A DNA stretch of 64,000 bases from Lachnospiraceae bacterium (GTDB lineage Bacteria > Bacillota > Clostridia > Lachnospirales > Lachnospiraceae): the NCBI GenBank assembly GCA_017483735.1, contig JAFUVF010000058.1:1-64000 (forward strand), read 5' to 3'. Position numbers and translations under genes: made by a program. The notes under the pieces were generated by a model, which was not told where the DNA came from, made no database searches, and worked only from the letters and a program-made list of their open reading frames with translations. Numbering within the stretch: position 1 is the first letter of the stretch; the number at the start of each line of letters is the position of its first letter. Shown piece after piece: positions 50,137 through 59,279 of the stretch.

Positions 50137-52257
50137 TCAGGAGTTTAACAGATCAAACTGCCTGCGAATCTCGGGCGGAACCTTGGTACCTGAGTTTTCA
50201 AGCTTCGTTATAAGGTTCTGTATAGGCTTTAATTTCTGCGCAACCCGAACATTATGTGCTTGAATATATGCGACAAAAAGAGGATTGTCGCTTATCCTGT
50301 CACGTATTTCCTTGGAGAAGGGGCAGAACGTGAACAGAATCTCTCTCGTATTCTTGATGAGTCTGGGAGACCCCTGTGACTCATATTTTATGTAGGTAAA
50401 ATAATCTCCCACAAACACCTTTTTGAAGCTGTTGGAATTGTTTTTGAGAGCCGTCGATATCTTCTCCTTTGCCTCTGCGGAGAGAGAGGAATTTTTTCTG
50501 TAAAACTGCAGGAAATCACAGTAATTCGCCGTAAGGGAAGGATCTGTGACATCATTCCAATGTACACCCTGTTCGGTCTTGCACATCTCCCAACGGAATT
50601 CGGCAACCAGCTTTGTGAAAGTATCTTCGAGATTCTCCGTGTGGAAAATGGATATCAGCATACGTGCCGGTGTATTTCTCTTCTTTCCATCGATCTCCTG
50701 CCAAAGGGCTGCTCTGGAGCCCACATTTGGCATAAGGATGATATAGGGAAGCACCTCCTCGTCAAGATAGAAGGAGTTTATGCCGATATTCGGGTTGGAA
50801 TATACGGACTGTCTGCAGAATGCCTTGAAATCAATGCTTTTGATACGTGCTATCTCGTTGTTGAGCTTATTTGCATCCAGATACGCATGCTCCAATGCCT
50901 TTGTCACATTTTCGCTGTCAAACATAGGCACAAATGTGGTAATCCGCCCGAAGGTCACACGGTTTCCCGTGGAAAAAAGGTTCTTTATCTCGAACTTGAT
51001 CTTTTCAGTCTTATTTTCCAGAAGTCTTTTTTCATCCGCATCCTTTATCTCGCCGTTTCGCTTAAGATCCTTGAGATATGTGGGATAATCCATATCGAAT
51101 TCATTCTTTGACGGCATTACCTTGCCCTTGTAAATATTTAAGAGCCACTCATAGATGCTGATAATCCTTCCGTCCTTATCGGGAGAGTAGGAGGATGCAA
51201 TGGAGATGAGCTTGGAGGTATTTTCCTCCCCGGCAAGTTTTTCGCTCACAAAACCAAAGAGGAAGAACATTCTGACACCTAACGGAATGCTGTCCCAGCT
51301 CTTTCCGATGCTCTGTATGAAGCTTATGGTATATATCTCATAGAAATCCGTGGCGAGATCACGACGCAGCTTTCGTATATTATCGCCGCTTCCGTAGCGA
51401 TCCTCGTTTTTCATAAATTTATCCAGATTTTTGGTAAAGCGCTCGAAAAGCTCCGGCTCCAGCATTGCAAATTCTGAGATGGCATCAAGGCAGTTCCTCA
51501 CGGAATTATCGTCTATTCCGGTATCGGAGAAGAGCACCTCTCCGCCCGAGGCTGCCTTTGACTTCATTGAGTTGTAGGACATCATAAACTCTCTGGAGAT
51601 GCGCTTTAAATTGTCCAGATAGTCAAATATGGACGCAATGAAATCTCTGGTTTCGAGGGCATACGAATTGACGGTAAGCCCTATGCCCAGACCTATACTG
51701 GGGAGCGGGAAGAAGTCTTTCTTGAATTTCGCCTCGTATGTGAACAGCTCCTCTATAAAATCTTTGTGCCAGCCTCTGGTAGGGTCAAGCATTGCAGGGG
51801 GCATAAGAGAGTTAAGCTCTGGAAATTCTTTGGCAGTTCCACCTGCTGATATGGCTGCGATAGGATAATCAGCCTGCGCAGCCTTTATTCTGGCAAACTC
51901 CGAGCGAGCAAGCTCCATTGAATCAAGGGTTGCAATCTGCAGATTCCTTGCAAAGCGGACACAGCCCGACACAAGTGTCCCCAAAAGCTTGGGATTTGCC
52001 TTGAAAAGAGCCACAAGACTTGCCTCGGACTCATAGGGATAGGAAAAGAGAGTAACCTCATCCACCGCCTCATAGCCCAAGGTGTACATTGCACCGGGAT
52101 TTTCGCCGATACCGATAATGCTTCCCACGGGAAGATCTATGCTGCAATAATCGTTTGAGGCACGAACCATGCCCTTTACGACCACATCAAGCGTCTGTAC
52201 GATATTTTTTCTGCCTTCGAATATCGTGCTTCCGGCAGAGTAAACCTTATTTGCCAT
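50137..52257 (-). CDS. Large orphan protein with N-terminal cyclic-nucleotide-binding-like domain
   Basis: This 706-residue protein is convergent with the phosphorelay operon and divergent from the TRAP/GGDEF operon. Residues 1 to about 125 resemble a cNMP-binding (Crp-like) beta-roll: KVYSAGSTIFEGRKNI, VVVKGMVRAS, SIDLPVGSIIGIGEN and VTLFSYPYESEASLVALF followed by helices. The remaining about 580 residues are mostly helical, without a recognisable domain, signal or membrane segment; no DNA-binding motif is visible. GAGGGAA precedes the ATG. It may be a cyclic-nucleotide-responsive scaffold, given the cyclases nearby. I do not recognise the family beyond the N-terminus. Confidence 0.65.
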   Translation of the reverse strand: MANKVYSAGSTIFEGRKNIVQTLDVVVKGMVRASNDYCSIDLPVGSIIGIGENPGAMYTLGYEAVDEVTLFSYPYESEASLVALFKANPKLLGTLVSGCVRFARNLQIATLDSMELARSEFARIKAAQADYPIAAISAGGTAKEFPELNSLMPPAMLDPTRGWHKDFIEELFTYEAKFKKDFFPLPSIGLGIGLTVNSYALETRDFIASIFDYLDNLKRISREFMMSYNSMKSKAASGGEVLFSDTGIDDNSVRNCLDAISEFAMLEPELFERFTKNLDKFMKNEDRYGSGDNIRKLRRDLATDFYEIYTISFIQSIGKSWDSIPLGVRMFFLFGFVSEKLAGEENTSKLISIASSYSPDKDGRIISIYEWLLNIYKGKVMPSKNEFDMDYPTYLKDLKRNGEIKDADEKRLLENKTEKIKFEIKNLFSTGNRVTFGRITTFVPMFDSENVTKALEHAYLDANKLNNEIARIKSIDFKAFCRQSVYSNPNIGINSFYLDEEVLPYIILMPNVGSRAALWQEIDGKKRNTPARMLISIFHTENLEDTFTKLVAEFRWEMCKTEQGVHWNDVTDPSLTANYCDFLQFYRKNSSLSAEAKEKISTALKNNSNSFKKVFVGDYFTYIKYESQGSPRLIKNTREILFTFCPFSKEIRDRISDNPLFVAYIQAHNVRVAQKLKPIQNLITKLENSGTKVPPEIRRQFDLLNS

Positions 52258-52287
52258 GTTTTCCCTCGAAAGAATATTATTATGTAT

Positions 52288-52316
52288 ATTATATGCGGAA
52301 ATTTAATATAATTCAA
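52288..52316 (-). promoter_or_regulatory. Promoter of the orphan cNMP-like gene
   Basis: On the minus strand TTGAAT (52311-52316), a 17-bp spacer and TATAAT (52288-52293). It lies about 30 bp before the ATG at 52257. Confidence 0.7.
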
Positions 52317-52387
52317 ACACTAGATGATGTGTCTATGAGAGCTGCAGAACACAAATTTGCTGTTAAAGTGTCAAGGAATTAACAATG

Positions 52388-52416
52388 TTGTTAAAAAATA
52401 TATATTGTGCTATACT
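52388..52416 (+). promoter_or_regulatory. Promoter of the TRAP/GGDEF operon
   Basis: TTGTTA (52388-52393), 17 bp and TATACT (52411-52416), with a leader of about 70 nt to the ATG at 52492. It is divergent to the promoter at 52288-52316, so a shared regulator could act on both. Confidence 0.65.
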
Positions 52417-52491
52417 GAAATTTGCAAAAAACTATGAAAATACTTGAATAATATAAAAATTCGCAAAAATTACAATGGGGGGCACAGGTTA

Positions 52492-53589
52492 ATGAAAAAA
52501 CTCACTTCTATAGCACTATCTATAGCAATGATTCTTTGTCTAATGTCCGGCTGCGGCTCGAAACCCATACGACAGACGGCTGACACTCCGGCGGCTACAG
52601 AAGCTCCGCAGGGAGACAGTGATGCGGCGAATGCGGATTCCGGAAACGGCACCTTTGTAATGCGCATAGGACATGCACAGACAGAGGAATCGCCGAGACA
52701 TCGCTCGCTTCTTTATTTCAAGCAGCAGGTGGAGCAAAAGACCGACGGCAAGGTAAAGGTCGAGATATATCCCAACGGCGAGCTCGGGGATGAGACAGAG
52801 ATGACAGTTTCGGTTTCCGAGGGACGTTTGGAGGCGGTAAGAGGAGGAGATCTTGATTTCGTGCCTAAGTCACAGCTTTTGAGCCTTCCTATGATAGCTA
52901 CAGATTTGGAGCAGGCAAGAGAGCTCTGTTACAGCGACTTCGTTGCGGATATGTTAAGCTCGGCGGAGACGGATTACAATATGAAGGTTTTGGCGATAGG
53001 AGATGATTCCGGATTCAGACAGATTACCAACAATGTGCGCCGCATACAGAAGCCGGAGGACATAAAGGGGCTGAAGATACGTGCACCGCAGATTGTGGCT
53101 ACCGTTACCTTCTTTGACGAGATAGGCGGCACGGGAACAGCGACGGTTGTTCCTTTCACGGAGCTCTATGAAAGCCTTGCTTCGGGTAAGGTTGATGGAC
53201 AGGAGAATCCTCTCGCCCTCATAGACACCAGCAAATTTTATGAGGTTCAGAAATACTGCACACTTATAAATTATCAGTTTTTCCCGGAGCTTATGTACGT
53301 AAATCTCGATTGGTGGAACAGTCTTCCTACGGATATACAGACCACGCTTACAAAGTGCGCAAAGGATATGATGGATGAGTGCAGTCGTATAACCGACGAG
53401 GAGAATGAGCAGTATATGAAGCATATTCAGGACAACGGCTGCGAGATATATGTGCTCACTCCCGATGAGAGGGAGGCATTCGAAATCTATGCCCAGAGAA
53501 CCTGGCAGAAGTATGTGGATCAGGGCTATGCCACCAAACAGGACATTGAAGATATGCTTTCTGTGATAGGAAAAGAGGTTAGTTGGTAG
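52492..53589 (+). CDS. TRAP-type (DctP) solute-binding lipoprotein
   Basis: The 365-residue protein has a lipoprotein signal (MKKLTSIALSIAMILCLMSGCG, cut before the Cys) and a DctP fold: FVMRIGHAQTEESPRHRSLL, VEIYPNGELGDETEMT, LKIRAPQIVATVTF with the substrate-binding Arg, and the PFTELYESLASGKVDGQENPL segment. DctP proteins usually deliver organic acids to TRAP permeases, but no DctQ or DctM gene lies nearby. The next gene, 1 nt away, is a Cache-GGDEF protein, so this protein may present its ligand to a sensor instead. Start at 52492; earlier in-frame ATG lacks a signal. Confidence 0.88.
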   Translation: MKKLTSIALSIAMILCLMSGCGSKPIRQTADTPAATEAPQGDSDAANADSGNGTFVMRIGHAQTEESPRHRSLLYFKQQVEQKTDGKVKVEIYPNGELGDETEMTVSVSEGRLEAVRGGDLDFVPKSQLLSLPMIATDLEQARELCYSDFVADMLSSAETDYNMKVLAIGDDSGFRQITNNVRRIQKPEDIKGLKIRAPQIVATVTFFDEIGGTGTATVVPFTELYESLASGKVDGQENPLALIDTSKFYEVQKYCTLINYQFFPELMYVNLDWWNSLPTDIQTTLTKCAKDMMDECSRITDEENEQYMKHIQDNGCEIYVLTPDEREAFEIYAQRTWQKYVDQGYATKQDIEDMLSVIGKEVSW

Positions 53590-53590
53590 G

Positions 53591-55255
53591 ATGAGGTCCA
53601 TCAGAAGCAAGATCATTCTGGTATATGTAGTATTTACGATATTTACCGTGGCGGTATTATTGGGGATATCCATATATTCCATAAACACGCTGAACAAACG
53701 GGATTCAGACCAGCTTTTAGAGCATCTAGGCAGGGAGAACGCCGGCAATATAAACAGCAGACTGGAAACCATAGAGCATTCCGTGGGAAATGTGGAATAC
53801 TATGCCTACGACCAGCTGGAGGCGCTTTTCGGAAAGCTTCTCGGGCAGCAGTTCCGCACAATGTATCTGGAGAATGTGGGGTTCCTTGCATTAAATCAGG
53901 TAAACGGTGTGGAAAATGCATTGTCTGTCTACTACAGAGTGACAACGGATATAAAGGATGAACCTGTGGGCTTTCGGTACAGCTTAAATAAGCGTACCGG
54001 AGATTTTGAAGCTCTGCCCGCCATTGATATGGACGCTTACGAATCGGATGATTTGGAGCATGTGGGCTGGTATTATCTGCCAAAGAAATCCAAGGAGCCT
54101 ATGTGGATAGGTCCCTATGACAGCGAGGAATTCGGAACCAGAGTGATGACCTATGTCTACCCGGTGTATGTCTACGGAAGATTTGCAGGAGTCATAGGTA
54201 TGGATGTGGATATAGACGAGCTCTGTGATGAGCTCAGGGAGATTACCGTATACAATACGGGCTCCGCTGTGCTTTTCGATATCGAAGGCAATCTTCTCTA
54301 CAACAAGGAGCACGAGGGGGGACTTGCAAAAACCGCCTATACGGATGAGGAGGCAACTATTCTATATGCAACGCAGGTGGCGCTTGATACGGGGCATCCC
54401 GTGGAATATCTTTCGGATTCCGGCGTTATGAAGCTCTATGCCTGTGAGCTTGTAAACGGTATGACCCTGTGCATCACGGCGCCAATAGAGGAGATCAATT
54501 CCACGCAGCAGACGGTGCTTTTAAATTCGATAATAGCAAGTATTATAGTTATCCTTGTATCACTTATAGCGATTATACTTGTTACAAGAAGCTTCCTGCG
54601 GCCGTTAAAGGAGCTTACCGAGGCATCGGAACAGCTTGCCAGCGGTAATTTTGATGTGCCCTTAAGGCATGACAGCAAGGATGAGATTGGTCAGCTGTCA
54701 AAGACCTTTGAGCTTATGGCAAATTCACTGAAGCGTTACTTCGACCACTTCCACTCTCTGGCATATACGGATGCCCTTACGGGACTTAACAACAAGGCTG
54801 CCTATGCCATCAGAAAGGATGTTATCGAGAGCGAGGTTAAAATGGGGCTTGCAAACTTCGCTATTATCGTAATGGATGTAAATAATCTAAAGACCATAAA
54901 TGATACTCTGGGACATGAAAGGGGAGATGTACTTTTAAAGCATGTGACGGAGTGCTTAAGAGCCACCTTTGTGGGCTTCCCTCTGTATCGTATCGGCGGG
55001 GATGAATTTGTTACCATCATAAATGATGCGGATCCGGATAATCTTATTGCCCACCTGCAGAGCAATACTGCGAAAAAGAGCGAAGAGGATTCGGAGTTCT
55101 TTGAGGGAGTGAGATACCAGATAGCCGCCGGAGCCGCCATATACAATAAGAATAAAGATGAAAGCTTTGATGATGTATTTAACAGGGCTGATTCGGCTAT
55201 GTACGAGAACAAGAAGATGCTCAAGGCAAGAAGCGGCCAGACGAGCGCAAGATAG
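53591..55255 (+). CDS. Cache-HAMP-GGDEF diguanylate cyclase
   Basis: The 554-residue membrane protein has a TM helix near 10-30, a large external Cache-type domain (about 33-295), a second TM (about 309-333), HAMP (about 335-388) and GGDEF (about 393-550). The catalytic core is intact: DALTGLNNKAAY, VNNLKTINDTLGHERGD and RIGGDEF (about 469). The inhibitory RxxD five residues upstream is absent, so product feedback may be lacking. It should make c-di-GMP from two GTP in response to a ligand. It starts 1 nt after the TRAP-binding protein gene. Confidence 0.93.
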   Translation: MRSIRSKIILVYVVFTIFTVAVLLGISIYSINTLNKRDSDQLLEHLGRENAGNINSRLETIEHSVGNVEYYAYDQLEALFGKLLGQQFRTMYLENVGFLALNQVNGVENALSVYYRVTTDIKDEPVGFRYSLNKRTGDFEALPAIDMDAYESDDLEHVGWYYLPKKSKEPMWIGPYDSEEFGTRVMTYVYPVYVYGRFAGVIGMDVDIDELCDELREITVYNTGSAVLFDIEGNLLYNKEHEGGLAKTAYTDEEATILYATQVALDTGHPVEYLSDSGVMKLYACELVNGMTLCITAPIEEINSTQQTVLLNSIIASIIVILVSLIAIILVTRSFLRPLKELTEASEQLASGNFDVPLRHDSKDEIGQLSKTFELMANSLKRYFDHFHSLAYTDALTGLNNKAAYAIRKDVIESEVKMGLANFAIIVMDVNNLKTINDTLGHERGDVLLKHVTECLRATFVGFPLYRIGGDEFVTIINDADPDNLIAHLQSNTAKKSEEDSEFFEGVRYQIAAGAAIYNKNKDESFDDVFNRADSAMYENKKMLKARSGQTSAR

Positions 55256-55267
55256 GGCAGGGCGAAA

Positions 55268-56038
55268 ATGCCGGATATGAAGCTGACCGTCCTCGGCGCA
55301 AGGGGTTCAATTCCCGTGGACGGGGAAAAATATAATATTTTTGGTGGTGCAACATCCTCATATATGCTGAAGGCGGGAGAGGAAATTATTTTTCTCGACG
55401 CTGGCAACGGAATAATAAATGCGCCGGATACTGGCAATCGCCCCGTTTCCATTGTCATTTCTCACAGTCATCTGGATCACATTCTGGGTTTGCCGTTTTT
55501 TGGCGGAATGACTATTCCAGGTAAAAAAATAAATATATATGCCAGAAGGGAGGACGTGGACAAGCTCTATGCACCTCCGCTCTGGCCGGTCAGTATTTCG
55601 GAGTACCCTGCGGATGTGTCGTTTTGTGACATAAAGGATGTATTTAATATAGGGGATGTGAGGTTTGAAGCCGCAGCCTCCAATCATCCCGGTGGTTCTA
55701 ATATCTATAAAATACTTTACGGTGCCAGGAAAATAGTGTATGCTACAGACTATGAGCATGATGGAAGTGGAGATACAGAGCTTACGGGGCTTTGCAGGGA
55801 TGCGGATCTGATTCTCTATGATGCCCAGTACACACCGGAGGATTACGAGAGGAAAAAGGGCTTCGGACATTCCACGGTGGAGGCGGGGCTTTCCGTACTT
55901 AAAGAAAGTCATGCAAGGCTGATGATATTCGTGCATCATGACCCGAATTATGATGATTGTAAGCTCCTTGCACTGGATAGGGAGATAGCCGTGCCGAATG
56001 CGCATTATGCGAGGGCGGGGGAAGTAATTACCATATGA
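55268..56038 (+). CDS. MBL-fold metallohydrolase
   Basis: The 256-residue beta-lactamase-fold protein begins KLTVLGARGSIP, like the PhnP/ElaC-like branch, and has the metal motif HSHLDHILGL (about residues 65-74), a second His in SNHPGGSNIY, Asp in YATDYEHDG and HHDP near the C-terminus. Members include phosphodiesterases acting on cyclic nucleotides or RNA. Its place between a GGDEF and a GAF-HD-GYP gene suggests a role in nucleotide second-messenger turnover, but this is inference. Its stop overlaps the next start (ATGA). Confidence 0.85.
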   Translation: MPDMKLTVLGARGSIPVDGEKYNIFGGATSSYMLKAGEEIIFLDAGNGIINAPDTGNRPVSIVISHSHLDHILGLPFFGGMTIPGKKINIYARREDVDKLYAPPLWPVSISEYPADVSFCDIKDVFNIGDVRFEAAASNHPGGSNIYKILYGARKIVYATDYEHDGSGDTELTGLCRDADLILYDAQYTPEDYERKKGFGHSTVEAGLSVLKESHARLMIFVHHDPNYDDCKLLALDREIAVPNAHYARAGEVITI

Positions 56039-57540
56039 AGAATTATTCGCTGGACAGACTTATAAAGATAAATATTGCGCTCTCTGCGGAGAAGGACATT
56101 CACAACCTTTTGGAGCTCATCCTTAAGGAGGCAATGGAGATAACCAATTGTGACGGCGGTACTATGTATGTGAAGGAGAAGGAATATCTTCACTTCAACA
56201 ATATGATAACGAAGTCCAAGAATTTCGACAAAAACAATCGCAACGGCGATATCGGGGTGCCGCCCGTGCCTCTTAACAGGCAGCATGTCTGTGCGGTTTC
56301 GGCGCTTGACCACAAGAGGATAAATATTCCCGATGTATACGAATCAAAGGAATATGATTTCTCCGGTGCGCAGAATTACGACAGACTGAACGGTTACCGC
56401 ACGGGCTCCATGCTTGTCATCCCTATGGAGGACGACAAATATAATGTTATCGGCGTGATGCAGCTCATAAATGCGCTTGATGATGACGGGAAATTCATTC
56501 CCTTTGAGGAGGCCGACGAGGAGCTTATATATGCGCTCTCCTCCTTTGCGGCAATCAGCATAAACAACAGACGCCTTGCGCAGAATGTGAACGATATACT
56601 CCATTCCTTTGTGGAGGTAATGGTGGAGGCAGTAGATATCCGCACGCCATACAATGCGAACCATACAAGGAGTATGGCACGCTACGGCAGACAGTTTGTG
56701 GAGTGGCTTGATACCGTGGACGTGGGCTGGCGCTTTACGGAGGAGAAGAAGGATCCCTTCATAATGAGCATCTGGCTCCATGATATAGGAAAGCTCCAGA
56801 TACCCGGAAGAGTGATGAACAAGCCCACAAGATTGGGACAGCTCAAAACGGAGGTATTCCACAGAATAGAGGTTGCGATTCTCATGGAGAGGCTGAGGGC
56901 TTTGGAAAAGCCCGATGAAGAGGATGAGGCAAACAGACGCATCGCAATGCTTAAGGAAGCAAGAGAGGACATAGAGAAGGCGGATGATGCAGGATTTTTG
57001 TCAGATGAGCTTGTGATGAAGCTCGATACCTATAAGGCTTTGACCGTGACGGATTCCGAAGGCAAGGATACGAAGCTTTTGAACGAAGAAGAATATACGG
57101 CGATAAGCGTAAGAAAGGGCACGCTCACGGAAGCCGAGAGACGCATAATGGAGCAGCATGTAAGCTACACCTCGCAGATGCTCTCTAAGATGAAGTTTGA
57201 CGGAGATTATGAGGAGGTGCCTCTCTGGGCGGGAGCGCACCATGAATTTATAAACGGTACAGGGTATCCGAAGCAGCTGTCGGGGGATGAGCTCTCGAAG
57301 GAAATGAGGCTACTTACAATCCTCGACATATATGATGCGCTGACAGCGGAGGACAGACCCTACAAGCCGCCCATGTCTCCGGAAAAGGCATTTGATGTGC
57401 TCAAGAGCATGAGGGATGAGGGAAAGCTTGACGGAGAGATCTTGGAGCTTTTCATAAGGAGCAATGCATGGGAGAGACGAGAGAATCCCAGAGGCGAGAA
57501 TGATGAAATCTGGACCAAGGAAAGAAGAAGTCTTTTGTAA
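56035..57540 (+). CDS. GAF-HD-GYP-type phosphohydrolase with a helical insertion
   Basis: The 501-residue cytosolic protein has an N-terminal GAF domain (about 10-185; LGGxMY-like GTMYVKEKEYL, GSMLVIPMEDD, GVMQLINALDD), then an HD domain with SIWLHDIGKLQIP (HD about 246) and AHHEFINGTGYP (about 401), a variant of the HD-GYP box with Phe-Ile-Asn in place of the usual Arg-Tyr-Asp. Between these is an insertion of roughly 80-100 residues, mainly charged helices (KPDEEDEANRRIAML), beyond normal HD-GYP spacing. Likely a ligand-controlled cyclic dinucleotide phosphodiesterase. GAF ligand unknown. Confidence 0.85.
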   Translation: MKNYSLDRLIKINIALSAEKDIHNLLELILKEAMEITNCDGGTMYVKEKEYLHFNNMITKSKNFDKNNRNGDIGVPPVPLNRQHVCAVSALDHKRINIPDVYESKEYDFSGAQNYDRLNGYRTGSMLVIPMEDDKYNVIGVMQLINALDDDGKFIPFEEADEELIYALSSFAAISINNRRLAQNVNDILHSFVEVMVEAVDIRTPYNANHTRSMARYGRQFVEWLDTVDVGWRFTEEKKDPFIMSIWLHDIGKLQIPGRVMNKPTRLGQLKTEVFHRIEVAILMERLRALEKPDEEDEANRRIAMLKEAREDIEKADDAGFLSDELVMKLDTYKALTVTDSEGKDTKLLNEEEYTAISVRKGTLTEAERRIMEQHVSYTSQMLSKMKFDGDYEEVPLWAGAHHEFINGTGYPKQLSGDELSKEMRLLTILDIYDALTAEDRPYKPPMSPEKAFDVLKSMRDEGKLDGEILELFIRSNAWERRENPRGENDEIWTKERRSLL

Positions 57541-57570
57541 CATATAGAGGAGAGGGATAGGAGAGCAATA

Positions 57571-59163
57571 ATGGAAGAAAAGAAAATGACGGACAAAAAG
57601 AAGCTTATAATTGGGGGGGCAATAGGAGTAATTGCGGCAATTATTGTTATAATAGCCGTGTTTTACGGAAGGCGTATTACCGCAAAGGTAATGCGTATCG
57701 CGGAGATAAAGGGTATTGTCAATTTGGAGGATAGCGGCAAGAGCACCCGGATAGTCGACAATATGCGCCTGCATGACGGAAACGCCCTGTCCACCGAGAC
57801 GGAGAGCTATGTAAGCGTCAATCTCGACGATTCGAAGCTGGTTACCGTGGAGGAAGCCTCCCGAGCGGAATTTGTAAAGAGCGGAAAGAACATAGAGCTT
57901 GAGCTTACAAGGGGAAGCCTCTTTTTCAATGTAATGAAGCCCCTTGCCAAGGATGAGAGCTTTGATATCACAACCTCCACTATGGTTGTCGGAATAAGAG
58001 GAACCTCCGGCGTAGTTACCATGGGGGATGACGGAAGGGCGAACTTCTATCTCATAGAGGGGCATGTGCACATAACCGGCATTAACCCTGTCACAAATGA
58101 GAAGAAGGAAATAGACCTCGGTCCCGGACAGAAGCTTACGGTATATCTGTTTAATGACCGTACTGTGGATTCTGTTATGTTCGAGATAGAGAAATTTTCC
58201 GAGGATGAGCTTACCTATAATGAGCTTACGCAGATTTATTATGATGATGACCTTATGGAAAGGATCAGACAGGGAGGAGTATTAAGCACTGTAAGGATAG
58301 AGGAGCTTGTAAATGGAACGAGGAATGAAGGCGGATACAGCAGCAATGCGGATCCGGAGGTAATTGGGGAGGTATTAAGTAATGACAGACCCGGTCCGAG
58401 CCCTGCAGTTACGCCTACTCCTACGGCTACCCTGGCGCCCAGTCCTTCCGCAAGCGCAGAGAGTACGCCTGTCGCAAGTCCCACAGCAGCACCTGCGCCT
58501 AGTGCTGCCCGCACATCTGCGCCGATACCTGCAGTGACGCCGACACAGACTCCGGCTGCGGCTCCTTCGGCAGCACAGGAGGCGGATGACGATGATGATG
58601 ACTCCGATAGTGCTTCCGGTAGTGATTCCGTGGAAACACCTGCGGCAACTGTGCCTGCGACTGCAACTGCGACTGCGACAGCTGCGCCTACCGCAACGGA
58701 AACCCCTACAGCTACACCTGCACCTACGGAAACGGAGGCACCAACGCCGGAACCGACACCGACGGCGGCAAATTCGACGACGGTAGAATTTGAGGTAAGC
58801 GATGCAAATTCAACCCCGCATAAAACCATAAACGGTGCAATATATTCCCTGCCTTCCGGTGGAGATTTGCAGGTTGATGCACAGGGGGCATCGGTAATTG
58901 TCGTCCCGTCAACTATAACATATACCAATTTAAAAGGAATAACAGTTATTTCTACTCCCACATCGCTTACTATGTATTCTCTCGGAAGTGTAAATTCAAT
59001 TACGCTTACGGATAGTATTACTAGAGTCAATATAAGTGGATTAACAGCAGAAAATATCAATAATATTACATGGAGTGGTGTTGCTGAAGAAACAGTAGTT
59101 ATTATGTCCAACGGCGCGAGCGCAACATATATTAATGGAGAATGGAATATTATATATGGATAA
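57571..59163 (+). CDS. FecR-domain membrane protein with Pro/Thr/Ala-rich stalk
   Basis: The 530-residue protein has one TM helix (about residues 11-33), then a FecR-like beta domain (about 45-200) with TTSTMVVGIRGTSGVV and the LELTRGSLFFNV pattern, an acidic helical stretch, a low-complexity stalk rich in Pro, Thr, Ala and Ser (about 270-405) holding an Asp run, and a Thr/Ser/Ile-rich C-terminus (about 408-530) that resembles beta-helix or adhesin-like repeats. The final third is more AT-rich than the rest. It is probably exposed outside the membrane. GGAGAG precedes the ATG. A terminator follows at 59205. Confidence 0.82.
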   Translation: MEEKKMTDKKKLIIGGAIGVIAAIIVIIAVFYGRRITAKVMRIAEIKGIVNLEDSGKSTRIVDNMRLHDGNALSTETESYVSVNLDDSKLVTVEEASRAEFVKSGKNIELELTRGSLFFNVMKPLAKDESFDITTSTMVVGIRGTSGVVTMGDDGRANFYLIEGHVHITGINPVTNEKKEIDLGPGQKLTVYLFNDRTVDSVMFEIEKFSEDELTYNELTQIYYDDDLMERIRQGGVLSTVRIEELVNGTRNEGGYSSNADPEVIGEVLSNDRPGPSPAVTPTPTATLAPSPSASAESTPVASPTAAPAPSAARTSAPIPAVTPTQTPAAAPSAAQEADDDDDDSDSASGSDSVETPAATVPATATATATAAPTATETPTATPAPTETEAPTPEPTPTAANSTTVEFEVSDANSTPHKTINGAIYSLPSGGDLQVDAQGASVIVVPSTITYTNLKGITVISTPTSLTMYSLGSVNSITLTDSITRVNISGLTAENINNITWSGVAEETVVIMSNGASATYINGEWNIIYG

Positions 59164-59204
59164 GCCACTAAAGAACATACTCTCATACGCATATTAGTAA
59201 ATAA

Positions 59205-59237
59205 CTGCCTGCAAGAAAATCCCTTGCAGGCGGTTTT
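59205..59237 (+). terminator. Terminator of the TRAP/GGDEF/FecR operon
   Basis: GCCTGCAAG (59207-59215) and CTTGCAGGC (59223-59231), extended by two pairs, around an A-rich loop and followed by TTTT. Its right half is copied at 59942 without the left half. Confidence 0.85.
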
Positions 59238-59276
59238 ATATGTGTTATACTTAAAATATGTGAAAGGGGAGACAAA
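59218..59276 (+). repeat. Direct repeat copy 1 with promoter
   Basis: The first 37 bp (59218-59254) are identical to 59942-59978; the following 22 bp differ only slightly and end in GGGGAGACAAA. The unit contains TTGCAG (59224-59229), a 16-bp spacer and TATACT (59246-59251), a working promoter shape, and a ribosome site for the YgiT-like gene. Confidence 0.88.
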
Positions 59277-59279
59277 GCT

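Noticed and set aside
52293-52382. A 29-codon ORF (MRKFNIIQTL...) between the divergent promoters
   Set aside because: No ribosome site, overlaps the minus-strand -10 box, and composition matches intergenic DNA.
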